Part shown: in pieces, positions 1-9,325 of the stretch
Layout of the letters: every line of letters begins with the position of its first letter
How positions within the stretch are numbered: position 1 is the first letter of the stretch
Assembly (NCBI RefSeq): GCF_001675165.1
Contig: NZ_LROS01000022.1
Span: forward strand, 186,001-250,000
Length of the DNA: 64,000 nucleotides
From: Clostridium ragsdalei P11
GTDB taxonomy: Bacteria > Bacillota > Clostridia > Clostridiales > Clostridiaceae
Reading direction: 5' to 3'
The notes under the pieces: generated by a model
Seen by the model: the letters and a program-made list of their open reading frames with translations, nothing else
What the model was told of the DNA's origin: nothing
The model's database searches: none
Program-made: the position numbers and the translations under genes

Positions 1-2126
1 TCAGAGATGAGGATGTTCAACCACTTCTGGATGCCTGCAATTATTGGAAAGGCAAATGTATTGATGAAGCAGCTGAAAAATTTATTAACGAAAATATGCC
101 CGATGCAGAAACCTTTAATAATGGCTATAAGGTAACTATGTGGCCGTTAAGTGTCGTTTCCATAATGGAAGGCAGATGGGTACCCGCTTATGATATAATC
201 GTGGAGCGCGGCCTTGAGAATGTTATCAAGGAATGCAAGGAGCATATTGCCAATACTTTGCCTACTACCTATGATGTTGCGGAAAAGATCTTGTTCTGGA
301 GAGCCTCAATTATTTCCTGTGAAGCAGTAATAAATTGGTCAAAGAACTACGCGCAGCAAGCTCGCATAGCTGCAGACACCGAAACAGATATGACACGTAA
401 AAAAGAATTATTAGATATAGCAGAAAGGCTTGAATGGGTTCCTGCAAAACCTGCACGTAATTTTATGGAGGCACTTCAATCTGCATGGATAGGCCATATC
501 GCTGTGGGACATGATTGTTCCGTCGTTGGTCTTTCACCAGGAAGATGGGGACAATTGTTGTACCCTTATTATAAAAAAGATCTTAAAGAGGGAAAGTTAA
601 CACGTGCACAAGTTATTGAAGTAATGGAACAGATACGTATCAAATTCTCAGGAAATGAATATATTGCACCACGTGCATGGTCTGCAATGGCTTCTGGAAA
701 TGCATATCAGCACCTAGTAGTGGGTGGTGTAGATAAAAATGGTTTACCAGCAGAAAATGACCTAGAATTTGATATTTTACAAGCTGGCATTAATATGCAG
801 ACAATACAGCCAACTCTCGGGGTACAGGTCAGTTCAAAAACCAGTGATAAACTGATGATGAAGGCTGCAGAATGCTGCAAGAGTGGCGGCGGCTATCCAG
901 CATTCTTCAATAACGACATCAGCATTCAACATTTACTAATCGATGAAAGCGAAGAAGATATTACTTTAGAGGATGCAAGAGATGTAGCTATAGCAGGATG
1001 TGTTGAAATCGGAACACAGGGAACTTCACACGGTATTACCCATCCTGCATTCTTTAATGAGCCAAAGATTCTTGAAATAGTCCTTAATGATGGTGTTGAT
1101 CCAAGAACAAACGTAAGATGCTATGATCCTCTGGGGAAAATAGATAGTTATGAAAAACTGTGGGATACATGGTGCAAGGTTGAATCAAAATATCTTAAAT
1201 TTTACATGGATTCATGGAATTATACAGTAGAAATGCGCCGTGAAATAAATCCTTTGGTATTTGCTTCGGTGTTGATGAAGGATTGTATTAAGACCGGTAG
1301 GCCTATGGACGAAAATGGATGCCGTTATAATAAGTCAGTAACCCTGTTGAATTCAGGAATGGTTAATGTAGCAAACAGCTTTGCTGCTATCAAAAAGTGT
1401 GTATTTGAAGAAAAATTATTTACTTTGGATGAATTAAAACAATCTTTAAAGGAAAACTTCGGTTATGAGAAATCAGATAGTCGTACGTCGATGCTTGAAC
1501 AAAAACGAATTGATATGAAATGGGCTAAGATTCATAAATTATGTCTTGATGCACCAAAGTTCGGTAACGATGATGATTATGTTGATAGCATTTTCGTACA
1601 TTTGTGGCAACATTATAAAGATATAGTTTCAAAACAAACAACCTATTTAGGCTATCATTGGGTTCCTGCAGCATTATCCATATCATCACATGGTCCATTT
1701 GGTCGTGTATGTGGAGCAACACCTGATGGAAGATTAGCAGGTGTAACATTGACCGATGGCATCCTTTCAGCAACTCCGGGAACTGATGTTAATGGTCCTA
1801 TGGCTCTATTAAATTCTGGAATTAAACTAGATTGTACCGATATGCGTAGTGTACAGCTGAATATGAAATTTCATCCTAATGCTGTTAAAGGTACTGAAGG
1901 TTCACATCACCTTGTAGACCTAATTAGAGGCTATTTTAGTAAGGGTGGTTACCACGTCCAGTTCAATATAGTGGACTCCAAGATGCTCCGAGATGCACAG
2001 GCACATCCTGAAAACTACCGTGACTTAATTGTACGTGTTGCTGGCTTCAGTGCATACTGGGTTGAGCTCGGCAAACCAATTCAAGATGAGATTATTGCCA
2101 GAACAGAATACGGAACCTCAGTGTAA
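1..2126 (+). CDS. Glycyl-radical enzyme, arylacetate-decarboxylase-like (5' end outside window)
   Basis: C-terminal ~708 residues of a glycyl-radical enzyme. The frame is open from base 3, so the true start lies upstream. The thiyl cysteine sits in a GCVE motif (Cys codon 999-1001). The glycyl radical loop RVAGFSAYW is 26 residues from the C-terminus, 348 residues after the Cys. Family knowledge: the Cys-x-Glu pair and a C-terminal RVxG loop are shared by hydroxyphenylacetate/indoleacetate decarboxylases, choline lyase and diol dehydratases. The next gene is the activating enzyme, and there is no small HpdC-type subunit between them, which argues against classical 4-hydroxyphenylacetate decarboxylase and mildly favours an indoleacetate- or phenylacetate-type decarboxylase. 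Enzyme class is certain; the substrate is inference. Confidence 0.85.
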   Translation, partial: RDEDVQPLLDACNYWKGKCIDEAAEKFINENMPDAETFNNGYKVTMWPLSVVSIMEGRWVPAYDIIVERGLENVIKECKEHIANTLPTTYDVAEKILFWRASIISCEAVINWSKNYAQQARIAADTETDMTRKKELLDIAERLEWVPAKPARNFMEALQSAWIGHIAVGHDCSVVGLSPGRWGQLLYPYYKKDLKEGKLTRAQVIEVMEQIRIKFSGNEYIAPRAWSAMASGNAYQHLVVGGVDKNGLPAENDLEFDILQAGINMQTIQPTLGVQVSSKTSDKLMMKAAECCKSGGGYPAFFNNDISIQHLLIDESEEDITLEDARDVAIAGCVEIGTQGTSHGITHPAFFNEPKILEIVLNDGVDPRTNVRCYDPLGKIDSYEKLWDTWCKVESKYLKFYMDSWNYTVEMRREINPLVFASVLMKDCIKTGRPMDENGCRYNKSVTLLNSGMVNVANSFAAIKKCVFEEKLFTLDELKQSLKENFGYEKSDSRTSMLEQKRIDMKWAKIHKLCLDAPKFGNDDDYVDSIFVHLWQHYKDIVSKQTTYLGYHWVPAALSISSHGPFGRVCGATPDGRLAGVTLTDGILSATPGTDVNGPMALLNSGIKLDCTDMRSVQLNMKFHPNAVKGTEGSHHLVDLIRGYFSKGGYHVQFNIVDSKMLRDAQAHPENYRDLIVRVAGFSAYWVELGKPIQDEIIARTEYGTSV

Positions 2127-2225
2127 TAATACTGGATAATATAATTATGGGATGTGCATATTCCATCCCACATGTATAAAATAGTTATTTAATCATATAT
2201 TGAAAGATAAAAGGAGGGAATTAAA

Positions 2226-3152
2226 ATAACAAATAAAACAGGAATAGTTTTCGATATTCAAAGCTTTTCAGTTCACGATGGACCGGGCATTAGAACTATT
2301 GTATTCTTGAAGGGATGTCCACTAAAGTGCTGGTGGTGCGCAAATCCTGAGGGACAAGCTACCTTACCAGAAATTAGTTATCATGTTGATAAGTGTCAGG
2401 GCTGTATGTCCTGCGTAATAGCTTGTAAAAATAAAGCCATAGAAGGAATTACTGAATTGAAGACAGGTGAACATCATATTAATATAGATAAGGAAAAATG
2501 TAAAAAATGCTTGGAATTTGATTGTGTAAATGCCTGCCCGAATAAAGGGTTAGTTACCTGGGGGGATTTAAAGACAGTTGAAGATGTAATGAAAGCGATA
2601 AAACGCGATATTTCATATTTTAGAGAAAATGGTGGCGTTACGTTATCTGGAGGAGAACCTTTATGCCAGCATGACTTTGCTTTAGAAATATTGAAAGCAT
2701 GTAAAGAAGAATATATTAATACCGCAATTGAGACTACACTTTATGCACCTTTTAAGGTTATTGAACCTTTTATACCTTTTGTAGATTTGTTCCTATGTGA
2801 TATTAAGCAAATGGATGATTCAAAACACAAAAAATATACAGGGGTACCCAATAAAATGATATTGAGTAACATTTGCAGTTTATCTCAAAAAACCAAAAAT
2901 ATTTTAATAAGAATTCCTTTAATTCCAGGATGTAATGATGATATTTTAAATATTCAAAATACATCAAAGTTTGCATACGATAATGGGATAAATAGAATAA
3001 ATATATTACCTTACCACAATCTTGGACAAAGCAAGTATGATAAATTGGGTAAAGAATATAAATTAAAGGATACAAAATCCCCTGGAGCTGATAAATTGGA
3101 ACAATTAAGAAAAATAGTGGAAGAACAAGGTGTTAAATGTATCATCGGATAA
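2226..3152 (+). CDS. Glycyl-radical enzyme activating enzyme (radical SAM)
   Basis: Radical SAM activase that puts the glycyl radical on the enzyme encoded just upstream. The SAM-cluster motif CxxxCxxC is at residues 31-38. It is followed by a two-cluster ferredoxin insert (Cys 57/60/63/67 and 92/95/100/104) and SGGEP at about 141-145, the layout of decarboxylase and choline-lyase activases. The conserved N-terminal stretch FSVHDGPGIRTIVFLKGC is encoded upstream of the first ATG/GTG/TTG of the frame (TTG 2307), so translation must start earlier. The frame opens after a TAA at 2208. A strong AAGGAGGG (2211-2218) stands 7 nt before ATA at 2226, with ATT at 2220 as another option. I chose ATA on spacing. 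The pair is probably co-transcribed (~100-nt gap) and ends at a terminator. Confidence 0.88.
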   Translation: MTNKTGIVFDIQSFSVHDGPGIRTIVFLKGCPLKCWWCANPEGQATLPEISYHVDKCQGCMSCVIACKNKAIEGITELKTGEHHINIDKEKCKKCLEFDCVNACPNKGLVTWGDLKTVEDVMKAIKRDISYFRENGGVTLSGGEPLCQHDFALEILKACKEEYINTAIETTLYAPFKVIEPFIPFVDLFLCDIKQMDDSKHKKYTGVPNKMILSNICSLSQKTKNILIRIPLIPGCNDDILNIQNTSKFAYDNGINRINILPYHNLGQSKYDKLGKEYKLKDTKSPGADKLEQLRKIVEEQGVKCIIG

Positions 3153-3183
3153 AATTAAATCTATACATTTCAAAATAATTCAA

Positions 3184-3230
3184 AAGTACCCTCACATCAC
3201 ATTTATGACATGAGGGTACTTAAATTCTTT
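3184..3230 (+). terminator. Rho-independent terminator of the glycyl-radical operon
   Basis: An 11-bp perfect stem, AAGTACCCTCA / TGAGGGTACTT (3184-3194 with 3211-3221), is followed by AAATTC and a long T-run on the plus strand. Confidence 0.85.
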
Positions 3231-3282
3231 TTTTTAATTGTCATTGACATAAGGGTTCGTTTTAAATATTAAGAGCTCCTTC

Positions 3283-4557
3283 TTATATCTTAAAATTATG
3301 TACCAATTTATCAATCTTTTGAGCAAATTTTTCTTGATTTTGTGACGTTTGTACCATTTGTTTCATAGATTTTGAGGTTTCATCAATATTACCTTTAATA
3401 TCCCCAGTACGCTCTGCAGAAAGCTGTGAATTTTCTGCAAAAGTTTGTACTGCTGTACTAACCTGGTTTACTGTGGCTTCCACTTCTTCGGACATAGATG
3501 CAATTTCTTCGGACATGGAACTCACAAATTGACCATCTTCATCATATTGTTTTGCTAAATCTTTATATTCATGCAATGTAGGTCTAATATGTTTTATAAC
3601 AAATTCAAGTAATTCTTTGCTATTTACTGACAAATTTTCAAAAGCATCTTCCACCTTTACTATGGTACCTTGAATAGAATTTACGGTTTCCGCTGATTGC
3701 TCTGCAAGCTTTTTCACTTCCTCTGCAACTACTTCAAATCCTTTGCCTGCTTCTCCTGCCCTTGCAGCCTCAATAGCTGCATTTAGTGCAAGTAAATTAG
3801 TTTGTGATGCAATCGCTGCAATTCCATCCGCCATAGCTTTTATTTCATCTACCACTTTTCCATCTTCTATAGACTTTATTATATTTTTTTCTTTTTCATC
3901 ATAAATAGAATGAGTTTCTTCCAATATTTTTTTGCCATTTACCTGAGCTTCTTTTGCTCTTTCTTTAATTTGAGAAGCATTGCTGCTACCATCCACAGCT
4001 TTTGAAGATAATTCCTCCATGCTTGAGTTAACTTCTTCAATGGATGCTGTTATTTCTTCTAATGTGGCGCTTTCTTCTTGAACATCTTTATCCATTTCTA
4101 CTGTTGAGAGGTCTACATTTTTTATTTTAGATGTTATTTTCTCAATTGAAGCTGATAGTTCCCCAGAAGATGCACTAATACCTTGCCAATTTTCCATAAT
4201 AGTATTTATAAGTTCTCTAATATTATTTTGTGCTTTTATTAATGATGCTTCTGTTTGTCCAAATTCATCACTTCTTGTGTTCTTAAACTTATATATAAAA
4301 TCATAATTGGCAAGTTTTTCACCAAATAATTTTATCGTATTTAATGGTTTCATTATACTCTGAATTAATATGTAAGCCATAAAAATTGTAATTAAAAGTG
4401 CTATAGCTGTGATAATTATAACTTCGTTCCTAGAACCCTCATTTATTTTTGATAAACTTAATATACTTTGTGATGCTATTAAAATTATAAACACACAAAC
4501 TATTGAAAATACTAATATAAACTTTTTCTTTACACTTAAATTCTTAAAAAATTGCAT
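3283..4557 (-). CDS. Methyl-accepting chemotaxis protein with almost no external domain
   Basis: Chemoreceptor of 424 aa. Two transmembrane helices (about 12-34 and 45-66) are separated by only ~10 residues, so there is no periplasmic sensor domain. A HAMP-like linker (about 67-120) leads to the long coiled-coil signalling domain with the hairpin tip near 251-280 ([16 protein letters not shown]), where CheA/CheW would dock. EExxxS/A-type methylation segments lie on both flanks. Receptors of this shape are usually thought to sense the membrane, cytoplasm or a partner protein. The gene stands alone, with its 3' end facing the glycyl-radical operon. Confidence 0.93.
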   Translation of the reverse strand: MQFFKNLSVKKKFILVFSIVCVFIILIASQSILSLSKINEGSRNEVIIITAIALLITIFMAYILIQSIMKPLNTIKLFGEKLANYDFIYKFKNTRSDEFGQTEASLIKAQNNIRELINTIMENWQGISASSGELSASIEKITSKIKNVDLSTVEMDKDVQEESATLEEITASIEEVNSSMEELSSKAVDGSSNASQIKERAKEAQVNGKKILEETHSIYDEKEKNIIKSIEDGKVVDEIKAMADGIAAIASQTNLLALNAAIEAARAGEAGKGFEVVAEEVKKLAEQSAETVNSIQGTIVKVEDAFENLSVNSKELLEFVIKHIRPTLHEYKDLAKQYDEDGQFVSSMSEEIASMSEEVEATVNQVSTAVQTFAENSQLSAERTGDIKGNIDETSKSMKQMVQTSQNQEKFAQKIDKLVHNFKI

Positions 4558-4846
4558 TTTTATGCTTCCCTTCTATTTTATAATATGTTCTTGAAAATCC
4601 AATACACAAAATTAGCGAGTAAAATGATTATATGAAAATTTACCTGTCCCAAAATTATTTAAATCTGTAAGTATATATATTATCATTTCACATCTTACAC
4701 CTTTTTGTAATATATTTCAAGATATTATTTACTTTTTGTGCAATTTTCGTCAAAGAATCTATTTTTTACTAAATTTCATTTAAATAAAACTTACTGATTT
4801 AGTTACATGAAAATAATGCAGTTAAACTAAAAAACTTATCCATATT
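4558..4846. other. AT-rich intergenic stretch
   Basis: Nearly 300 bp of AT-rich sequence upstream of the chemoreceptor gene. I see no supported reading frame, convincing hairpin or repeat. It probably holds the receptor promoter. Confidence 0.4.
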
Positions 4847-4978
4847 CTAATATGACCCATTTTTTTGATTCACATATTTTGTAACATTAATCATAATTTT
4901 TATAAATACAACCACTATTGTTCCCATTGTAATTAATCCACCTATAGTAATTAAAAATATCTCTAAACCTCGCGACAT
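4847..4978 (-). CDS. 43-aa single-pass membrane peptide
   Basis: An ATG frame of 43 residues beginning MSRGLEIFLITIGG. It has one hydrophobic helix (about 6-30), a basic C-terminal tail and a good ribosome-binding site (GAGGAGTGAG, 5 nt upstream). The frame and ribosome site together support a real small protein. I recognise no family. It could be an accessory subunit, a small regulator or a holin-like peptide. Confidence 0.5.
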   Translation of the reverse strand: MSRGLEIFLITIGGLITMGTIVVVFIKIMINVTKYVNQKNGSY

Positions 4979-5079
4979 CTAATCTCACTCCTCTTCTTAA
5001 AGTTTAATATTATTTTTATTATTATCACATATTAATTAATATATACACTTACCTCTATTAGTAAAGGAGTGATATTATT

Positions 5080-5811
5080 ATGGCAATAATAAAAACTAAA
5101 GAAAAATCTCTTCATAAAATTAGAAATAAGCATTATAAAAAAGCACTTACAGGAATTATTGCACTATTAATTATTTACGCAATAATTAGAATTATAGCTA
5201 TGCCGACAAAATCTAATTCACCATTTATTTTAATATTTATTCCAATAATTTATTTGCTATATCATTTGAATAAGGCAGCAATATTTTCCCATGGTATAAA
5301 AGGCGAGAAAAAAGTCTTAGATAAATTACAAGTCTTATCTAATGATTATTTAATTTATAATGATATAACTATTAAAAACAAAAATAGGACTTCTCAAATT
5401 GATCATCTGGTAATTGGCCTTAATGGTATATTTTGTATTGAAACTAAAAATATGAAGGGTACTATTATTGGAAATGAAGAAGATCATAATTGGCGCCAGA
5501 GAAAAGTTGGCCAAAAAGGAGGAGTTTACTATAAAAACTTTTACAATCCATGTAAACAATGCTGCGGACATGTATACACTTTGAGTTGTTATTTAAAAGA
5601 GAATCAACTTGGACATTTGTGGATTCAACCTATAGTAGTATTCACAAGGAAATGGAGTTCAAGATTAAAAGTATCTACAAATACTACTCCTGTTATGAAA
5701 GTAAATGAATTACTTTTATTTATAGATAATTTTAAAAGTAAAAATGGAACTATTTCACATGAGGAAATCAAAAAATTAGAGACAATTATTGATACCAAGA
5801 TAGATTTATAA
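5080..5811 (+). CDS. NERD-domain membrane protein
   Basis: A 243-aa protein with two N-terminal membrane helices (about 23-41 and 48-63) followed by a nuclease-related (NERD) domain from about residue 72. GEKKV marks its first helix, and D108 with E121-x-K123 (IDHLV...CIETK) form the D-ExK type nuclease signature. Family knowledge: NERD domains have a predicted restriction-endonuclease-like fold, and most members have no proven function. A strong AAAGGAGTG precedes the ATG. A membrane-anchored nuclease role is possible but unproven. Confidence 0.8.
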   Translation: MAIIKTKEKSLHKIRNKHYKKALTGIIALLIIYAIIRIIAMPTKSNSPFILIFIPIIYLLYHLNKAAIFSHGIKGEKKVLDKLQVLSNDYLIYNDITIKNKNRTSQIDHLVIGLNGIFCIETKNMKGTIIGNEEDHNWRQRKVGQKGGVYYKNFYNPCKQCCGHVYTLSCYLKENQLGHLWIQPIVVFTRKWSSRLKVSTNTTPVMKVNELLLFIDNFKSKNGTISHEEIKKLETIIDTKIDL

Positions 5812-5838
5812 TTTTTTACATAATATAGATAAATTACA

Positions 5839-5864
5839 GAAAAAAGCCGGTTATTTTAACCGGC
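5839..5864 (-). terminator. Terminator of the ABC-F gene
   Basis: GCCGGTT-ATTTT-AACCGGC (5846-5864) is followed on the minus strand by a U-run (the A-run at 5839-5845), just past the ABC-F stop codon. Confidence 0.85.
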
Positions 5865-5872
5865 TCTAATAC

Positions 5873-7417
5873 TCACATCTTCCAGTCTTCACAATTCCAC
5901 ACATTGGTTACAATGTCTTCATAAAACTCTGGTTCATGGCACACTAAAATTATGCTGCCGTCATATTCCTTTAAAGCACGCTTAAGTTCATCTTTAGCAT
6001 AGATATCCAAGTGATTAGTTGGTTCATCCAAAACTAATATATTGGTTGGTTTATTGATAAGCTTGCACAATCTAACTTTGGCCTGTTCTCCTCCACTCAA
6101 TATATTAATAGGACTGTCTATGTGCTGTCTTGTGAGTCCGCATTTAGCAAGATCACTTCTAACCTCAGTTTGGGTCAAATCAGAAAAAGTCTTCCAAACA
6201 TCATATAAAACCGTATGGGTATTACTTTCTGCAACTTCCTGCTCAAAGTAGCCTATTTTTTTATAGTCACTTAAAACTACTTCACCATTTATAGGTTTTA
6301 ATAATCCAAGCAAACTTTTTAATAGAGTTGTCTTTCCTAAACCATTGGCTCCAGTTATTGCAATTTTTTCTCCTCTTTTCATTTTTAGATTTAGAGGTCT
6401 ACTTAAAGGCTTATCATATCCAATAACTAAATTGCTGGCTCTAAAAATTACACTTTCCGGCATTTTTACACTTTTAAAATTAAAGCGAGGTTTTATAAGG
6501 TTCTTTTTAATTTCTATTCTTTCAATTTTATTTAGCTTTTTTTCTCTTGCCTTTGCTTGTTTTGCAGTTGCAGCTCTTGCTTTATTTTTTCTTACATAAT
6601 CTTCAAGCTTTGCGATTTCATTTTGCTGCTCTTTGTATTCAATTTGCAACTGCTGTTTTCTCATCTCGTAAAGTTTGAGAAAATAATCATAATTTCCGTG
6701 ATATCTAGTTAAAATTTTGTGTTCAAGGTGATATATTACATTGACAACGCTGTTTAAAAAGCTGTTATCATGGGATATCAATATAAACGCATTTTCGTAA
6801 TTTATTAAATAGCTTTTTAACCACTCTATGTGTTCTTCATCGAGGTGGTTAGTAGGCTCATCTAATAACAAAATGTCTGGTGCTTCAAGTAAAAGCTTAG
6901 CAAGTAAAACCTTTGTCCTTTGTCCACCGCTTAAATCTGAAACGTCTTTATCTAAAAGTTCTCTAATTCCAAGACCTGCTGCTGTAGATTGTATTCTTGA
7001 ATTAATGCTGTAAAAGTTATTTTTGTCTAAAGTTTCTTGCATATTTGATAGCTTATGGAGAGCTTTGGATAATTCCTTTTCATCCATAGTGCCAAGCTTG
7101 TTGCATAAGTCACTTATTTTTTTCTCTATATCAAATAACTTTGAAAATGCGCTTTTTAAAGTGTCTAGTGTGGTATTTCCTTTTTTTAGATCAACATGCT
7201 GATCCATATAGCCTATGCTAAATTTGCGGTTCCATTCAATTGTCCCCTCATCTGGTAGAAGCTCTCCCGTAATAATTTTCATAAAGGTTGACTTACCTTC
7301 ACCATTAGCACCAATAAGACCTATATGCTCTCCTCTTAATAATCTAAAAGATGTATTTTTAAATAATACTCTTTCACCAAATGAATGGCTCATATTTTCA
7401 ACTGTTAAAATACTCAT
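5873..7417 (-). CDS. ABC-F family ATPase (ribosome-associated type)
   Basis: A 514-aa protein with two ABC domains and no membrane segment. The first domain has Walker A GANGEGKST at 36-44 and LSGGQ with DEPTNHLD. A charged, Lys/Arg/Glu-rich inter-domain linker follows (about 250-310). The second domain has GANGLGKTT, LSGGEQ and DEPTNHLD. Family knowledge: ABC-F proteins act on ribosomes, as translation factors or as target-protection antibiotic-resistance proteins, rather than as transporters. Which type this is cannot be told without a tree. A single transcription unit with its own terminator is likely. Confidence 0.92.
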   Translation of the reverse strand: MSILTVENMSHSFGERVLFKNTSFRLLRGEHIGLIGANGEGKSTFMKIITGELLPDEGTIEWNRKFSIGYMDQHVDLKKGNTTLDTLKSAFSKLFDIEKKISDLCNKLGTMDEKELSKALHKLSNMQETLDKNNFYSINSRIQSTAAGLGIRELLDKDVSDLSGGQRTKVLLAKLLLEAPDILLLDEPTNHLDEEHIEWLKSYLINYENAFILISHDNSFLNSVVNVIYHLEHKILTRYHGNYDYFLKLYEMRKQQLQIEYKEQQNEIAKLEDYVRKNKARAATAKQAKAREKKLNKIERIEIKKNLIKPRFNFKSVKMPESVIFRASNLVIGYDKPLSRPLNLKMKRGEKIAITGANGLGKTTLLKSLLGLLKPINGEVVLSDYKKIGYFEQEVAESNTHTVLYDVWKTFSDLTQTEVRSDLAKCGLTRQHIDSPINILSGGEQAKVRLCKLINKPTNILVLDEPTNHLDIYAKDELKRALKEYDGSIILVCHEPEFYEDIVTNVWNCEDWKM

Positions 7418-7546
7418 TATTTATTTACTTCCTTTATATATGTATTTCCAAATTAATATATTATCCGCTTTTAAAGCATATCATTTTATCCTATAAATGC
7501 TCAAGCTCATAAATATTTCTGTATTATATGTGACTATATAAAACAA

Positions 7547-7582
7547 CGGTATATTAGCATACTTTTTTATGCTAATATACCG
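7547..7582 (-). terminator. Strong hairpin terminator
   Basis: An almost perfect stem, CGGTATATTAGCATA / TATGCTAATATACCG, lies immediately downstream of the 91-aa regulator. In minus orientation it is followed by TTGTTTT, and it may act in both directions. Confidence 0.75.
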
Positions 7583-7589
7583 TTTTACA

Positions 7590-7865
7590 TTAACCATGCT
7601 TTTTTTGTTTTCTGATTATTCTTCTAATACTATTTTCTGTTAAATAATATTGCTTAGATAAGCTTTTAACAGATATTCCTGTACAATACTTATTAAAAAT
7701 TTCTTTATTCCTTATATAAAGATACTTTTTGGTTTCAGTATTTTCTCCCCAGGATTTTTTATTTTCATTTTTTCTAGGAATATAAATATATCCTCCATCG
7801 GTATATTTTTGAATTGCTTGAATTATACATTGTGGTAATACATTCTGTGCCTTTTCATATTTCAT
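7590..7865 (-). CDS. CD3324-type small HTH protein (Mor-like regulator)
   Basis: A 91-aa basic protein. The middle YTDGGYIYIPR and the C-terminal helix-turn-helix (ISVKSLSKQYYLTENSIRR) match the CD3324 / Mor-transcription-activator-like family of small clostridial regulators. The start is the ATG at 7865, preceded by TTGGAGCAG. The longer upstream frame has no ribosome site. Its target is unknown, and no partner gene is adjacent. Confidence 0.75.
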   Translation of the reverse strand: MKYEKAQNVLPQCIIQAIQKYTDGGYIYIPRKNENKKSWGENTETKKYLYIRNKEIFNKYCTGISVKSLSKQYYLTENSIRRIIRKQKKHG

Positions 7866-8357
7866 AAGCCATCTGCTCCAATCTACATTTACTTTGTAAA
7901 TAATGAAGCAAAGACTGAACAAAACATGTAAAAACTAAATTGATAAATTTATAGGGTCGCTAATTAACTTATACACTACTCATAATGATTTAAAAATGTC
8001 ATTTTGAAACATACATAAATTAAGTTTAACATTGTTTTCCCTGCAGCTCCAAACAAAATTTTTCCATGTCTTTACAATCTTTGCATGGAGCTAAATCTTA
8101 TAACTAAAATCATTATCAATTTTCCCCCTTTTTCTTTAATCATAGTAAATATATATTTACAATAATTATTCTATGAACTTATACACCATGAAAACTATTG
8201 AAGATTTGAAATACAATCAAGTTAAGTATAATATAAACTCCAGCATTTTCAAAGCTTTAATTTGGAGTGACTTCAATAAGAAAAGAACCTTTTTTAGCAT
8301 ATGTCCATTATGGTAAAATATAGTTAACTGTGTTTACATGAGGAGTTGATTAATACA
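7866..8357. other. Intergenic region before the MerR gene
   Basis: About 490 bp with no supported gene. The minus strand at 8046-8095 can be read as a short Cys-rich stretch (PCKDCKDMEKFC) directly after a stop, which looks like the tail of a decayed gene. Confidence 0.35.
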
Positions 8358-9194
8358 ATGGATGAAAATAAAAAACTTTATCAAATAGGAAAAGTATCTA
8401 AAATATGCAATATTCCAATAAAAACACTCAGATACTATGATGAAATAAAACTGTTGATACCAAGAAAGATTGATCCAGACAGTAATTATAGATATTATTC
8501 AAATGATCAATTGGCTTTGGTGCTTGTAATCAAGCATTTTAAGGAAGCAGGTTTTTCATTAAAGGAAATAAAAGTTCTTTTGGGGAGAGAAAATTTAGAA
8601 TATAACACAAGAAAAATTAATGAAAAATGTATAGAGATTGATAATAAAATTAACGATTTAAAAATGCTAAAAACAAAATTGCAGTTTTTTATAAAAGAAA
8701 GTAAGAAGAAAAAGAAAGAACATGAGGAATTTAAAATTGAGATAAAAGAAATACCTGTTTCTTATGTTGCCTATCTCAGAAGTAAGGGACCTTGTACTAT
8801 TGAAGAATTTACAGTTAGGTACTGTAAGCTGATTTCATTAGTTGAAAGAAACAATTTTCACATTATAAAGAATGCTATGGCAGTGTATTATGATAACTGT
8901 ATTGATTTTGAAGAAAAAGAAAAGCAAGATTATGATATAGAAGTTTGTATAGATGTGTCTGAGGAAAGAGAAATAGATGGTTTAGTTAGAAAGTTTGGAG
9001 GTTTTAAAGCTGTTACTGCTGTTCATTATGGAAGTTATTATAGTATGATAGATACTTATAGAAAGTTGTATAAATACATTTATGAAAATGGATATGAAAT
9101 TTGCGGCGAGCCTGTAGATAATTATCTTGTGGACATAATGAACACAGTAGATGAAGAAAATTATGTGACTGAACTTATAGTTCCAATAAAATAA
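8358..9194 (+). CDS. MerR-family regulator with GyrI-like effector domain
   Basis: A 278-aa regulator. The N-terminal MerR winged helix (YQIGKVSKICNIPIKTLRYYDE) is followed by a coiled-coil dimerisation helix (about 75-115) and a GyrI-like multidrug-binding domain (from about 125), the BltR/BmrR layout. The start is the ATG at 8358, because the upstream TTG at 8346 touches AGGAG with no spacing. A MATE exporter gene follows on the same strand, so drug-responsive activation of that pump is the natural inference. Confidence 0.9.
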   Translation: MDENKKLYQIGKVSKICNIPIKTLRYYDEIKLLIPRKIDPDSNYRYYSNDQLALVLVIKHFKEAGFSLKEIKVLLGRENLEYNTRKINEKCIEIDNKINDLKMLKTKLQFFIKESKKKKKEHEEFKIEIKEIPVSYVAYLRSKGPCTIEEFTVRYCKLISLVERNNFHIIKNAMAVYYDNCIDFEEKEKQDYDIEVCIDVSEEREIDGLVRKFGGFKAVTAVHYGSYYSMIDTYRKLYKYIYENGYEICGEPVDNYLVDIMNTVDEENYVTELIVPIK

Positions 9195-9325
9195 GTGTTG
9201 ACTCTCCCGTTACTGTATGCATTATTCTTTCAATTGTAGATATTCACACCAGAAATATATATCTGTAGATAAGTTTGCTAACTTCCGTGAATGTCTATAT
9301 GAAATTTGAAAGAGGTGTATGTAAG

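Noticed and set aside
2307-3152. Activase beginning at TTG 2307
   Set aside because: This start removes the conserved DGPGIRT segment and has no ribosome site.
8046-8095. Cys-rich peptide PCKDCKDMEKFC on the minus strand
   Set aside because: A stop lies directly upstream and the frame is ~23 codons with no start; at most it is a gene remnant.
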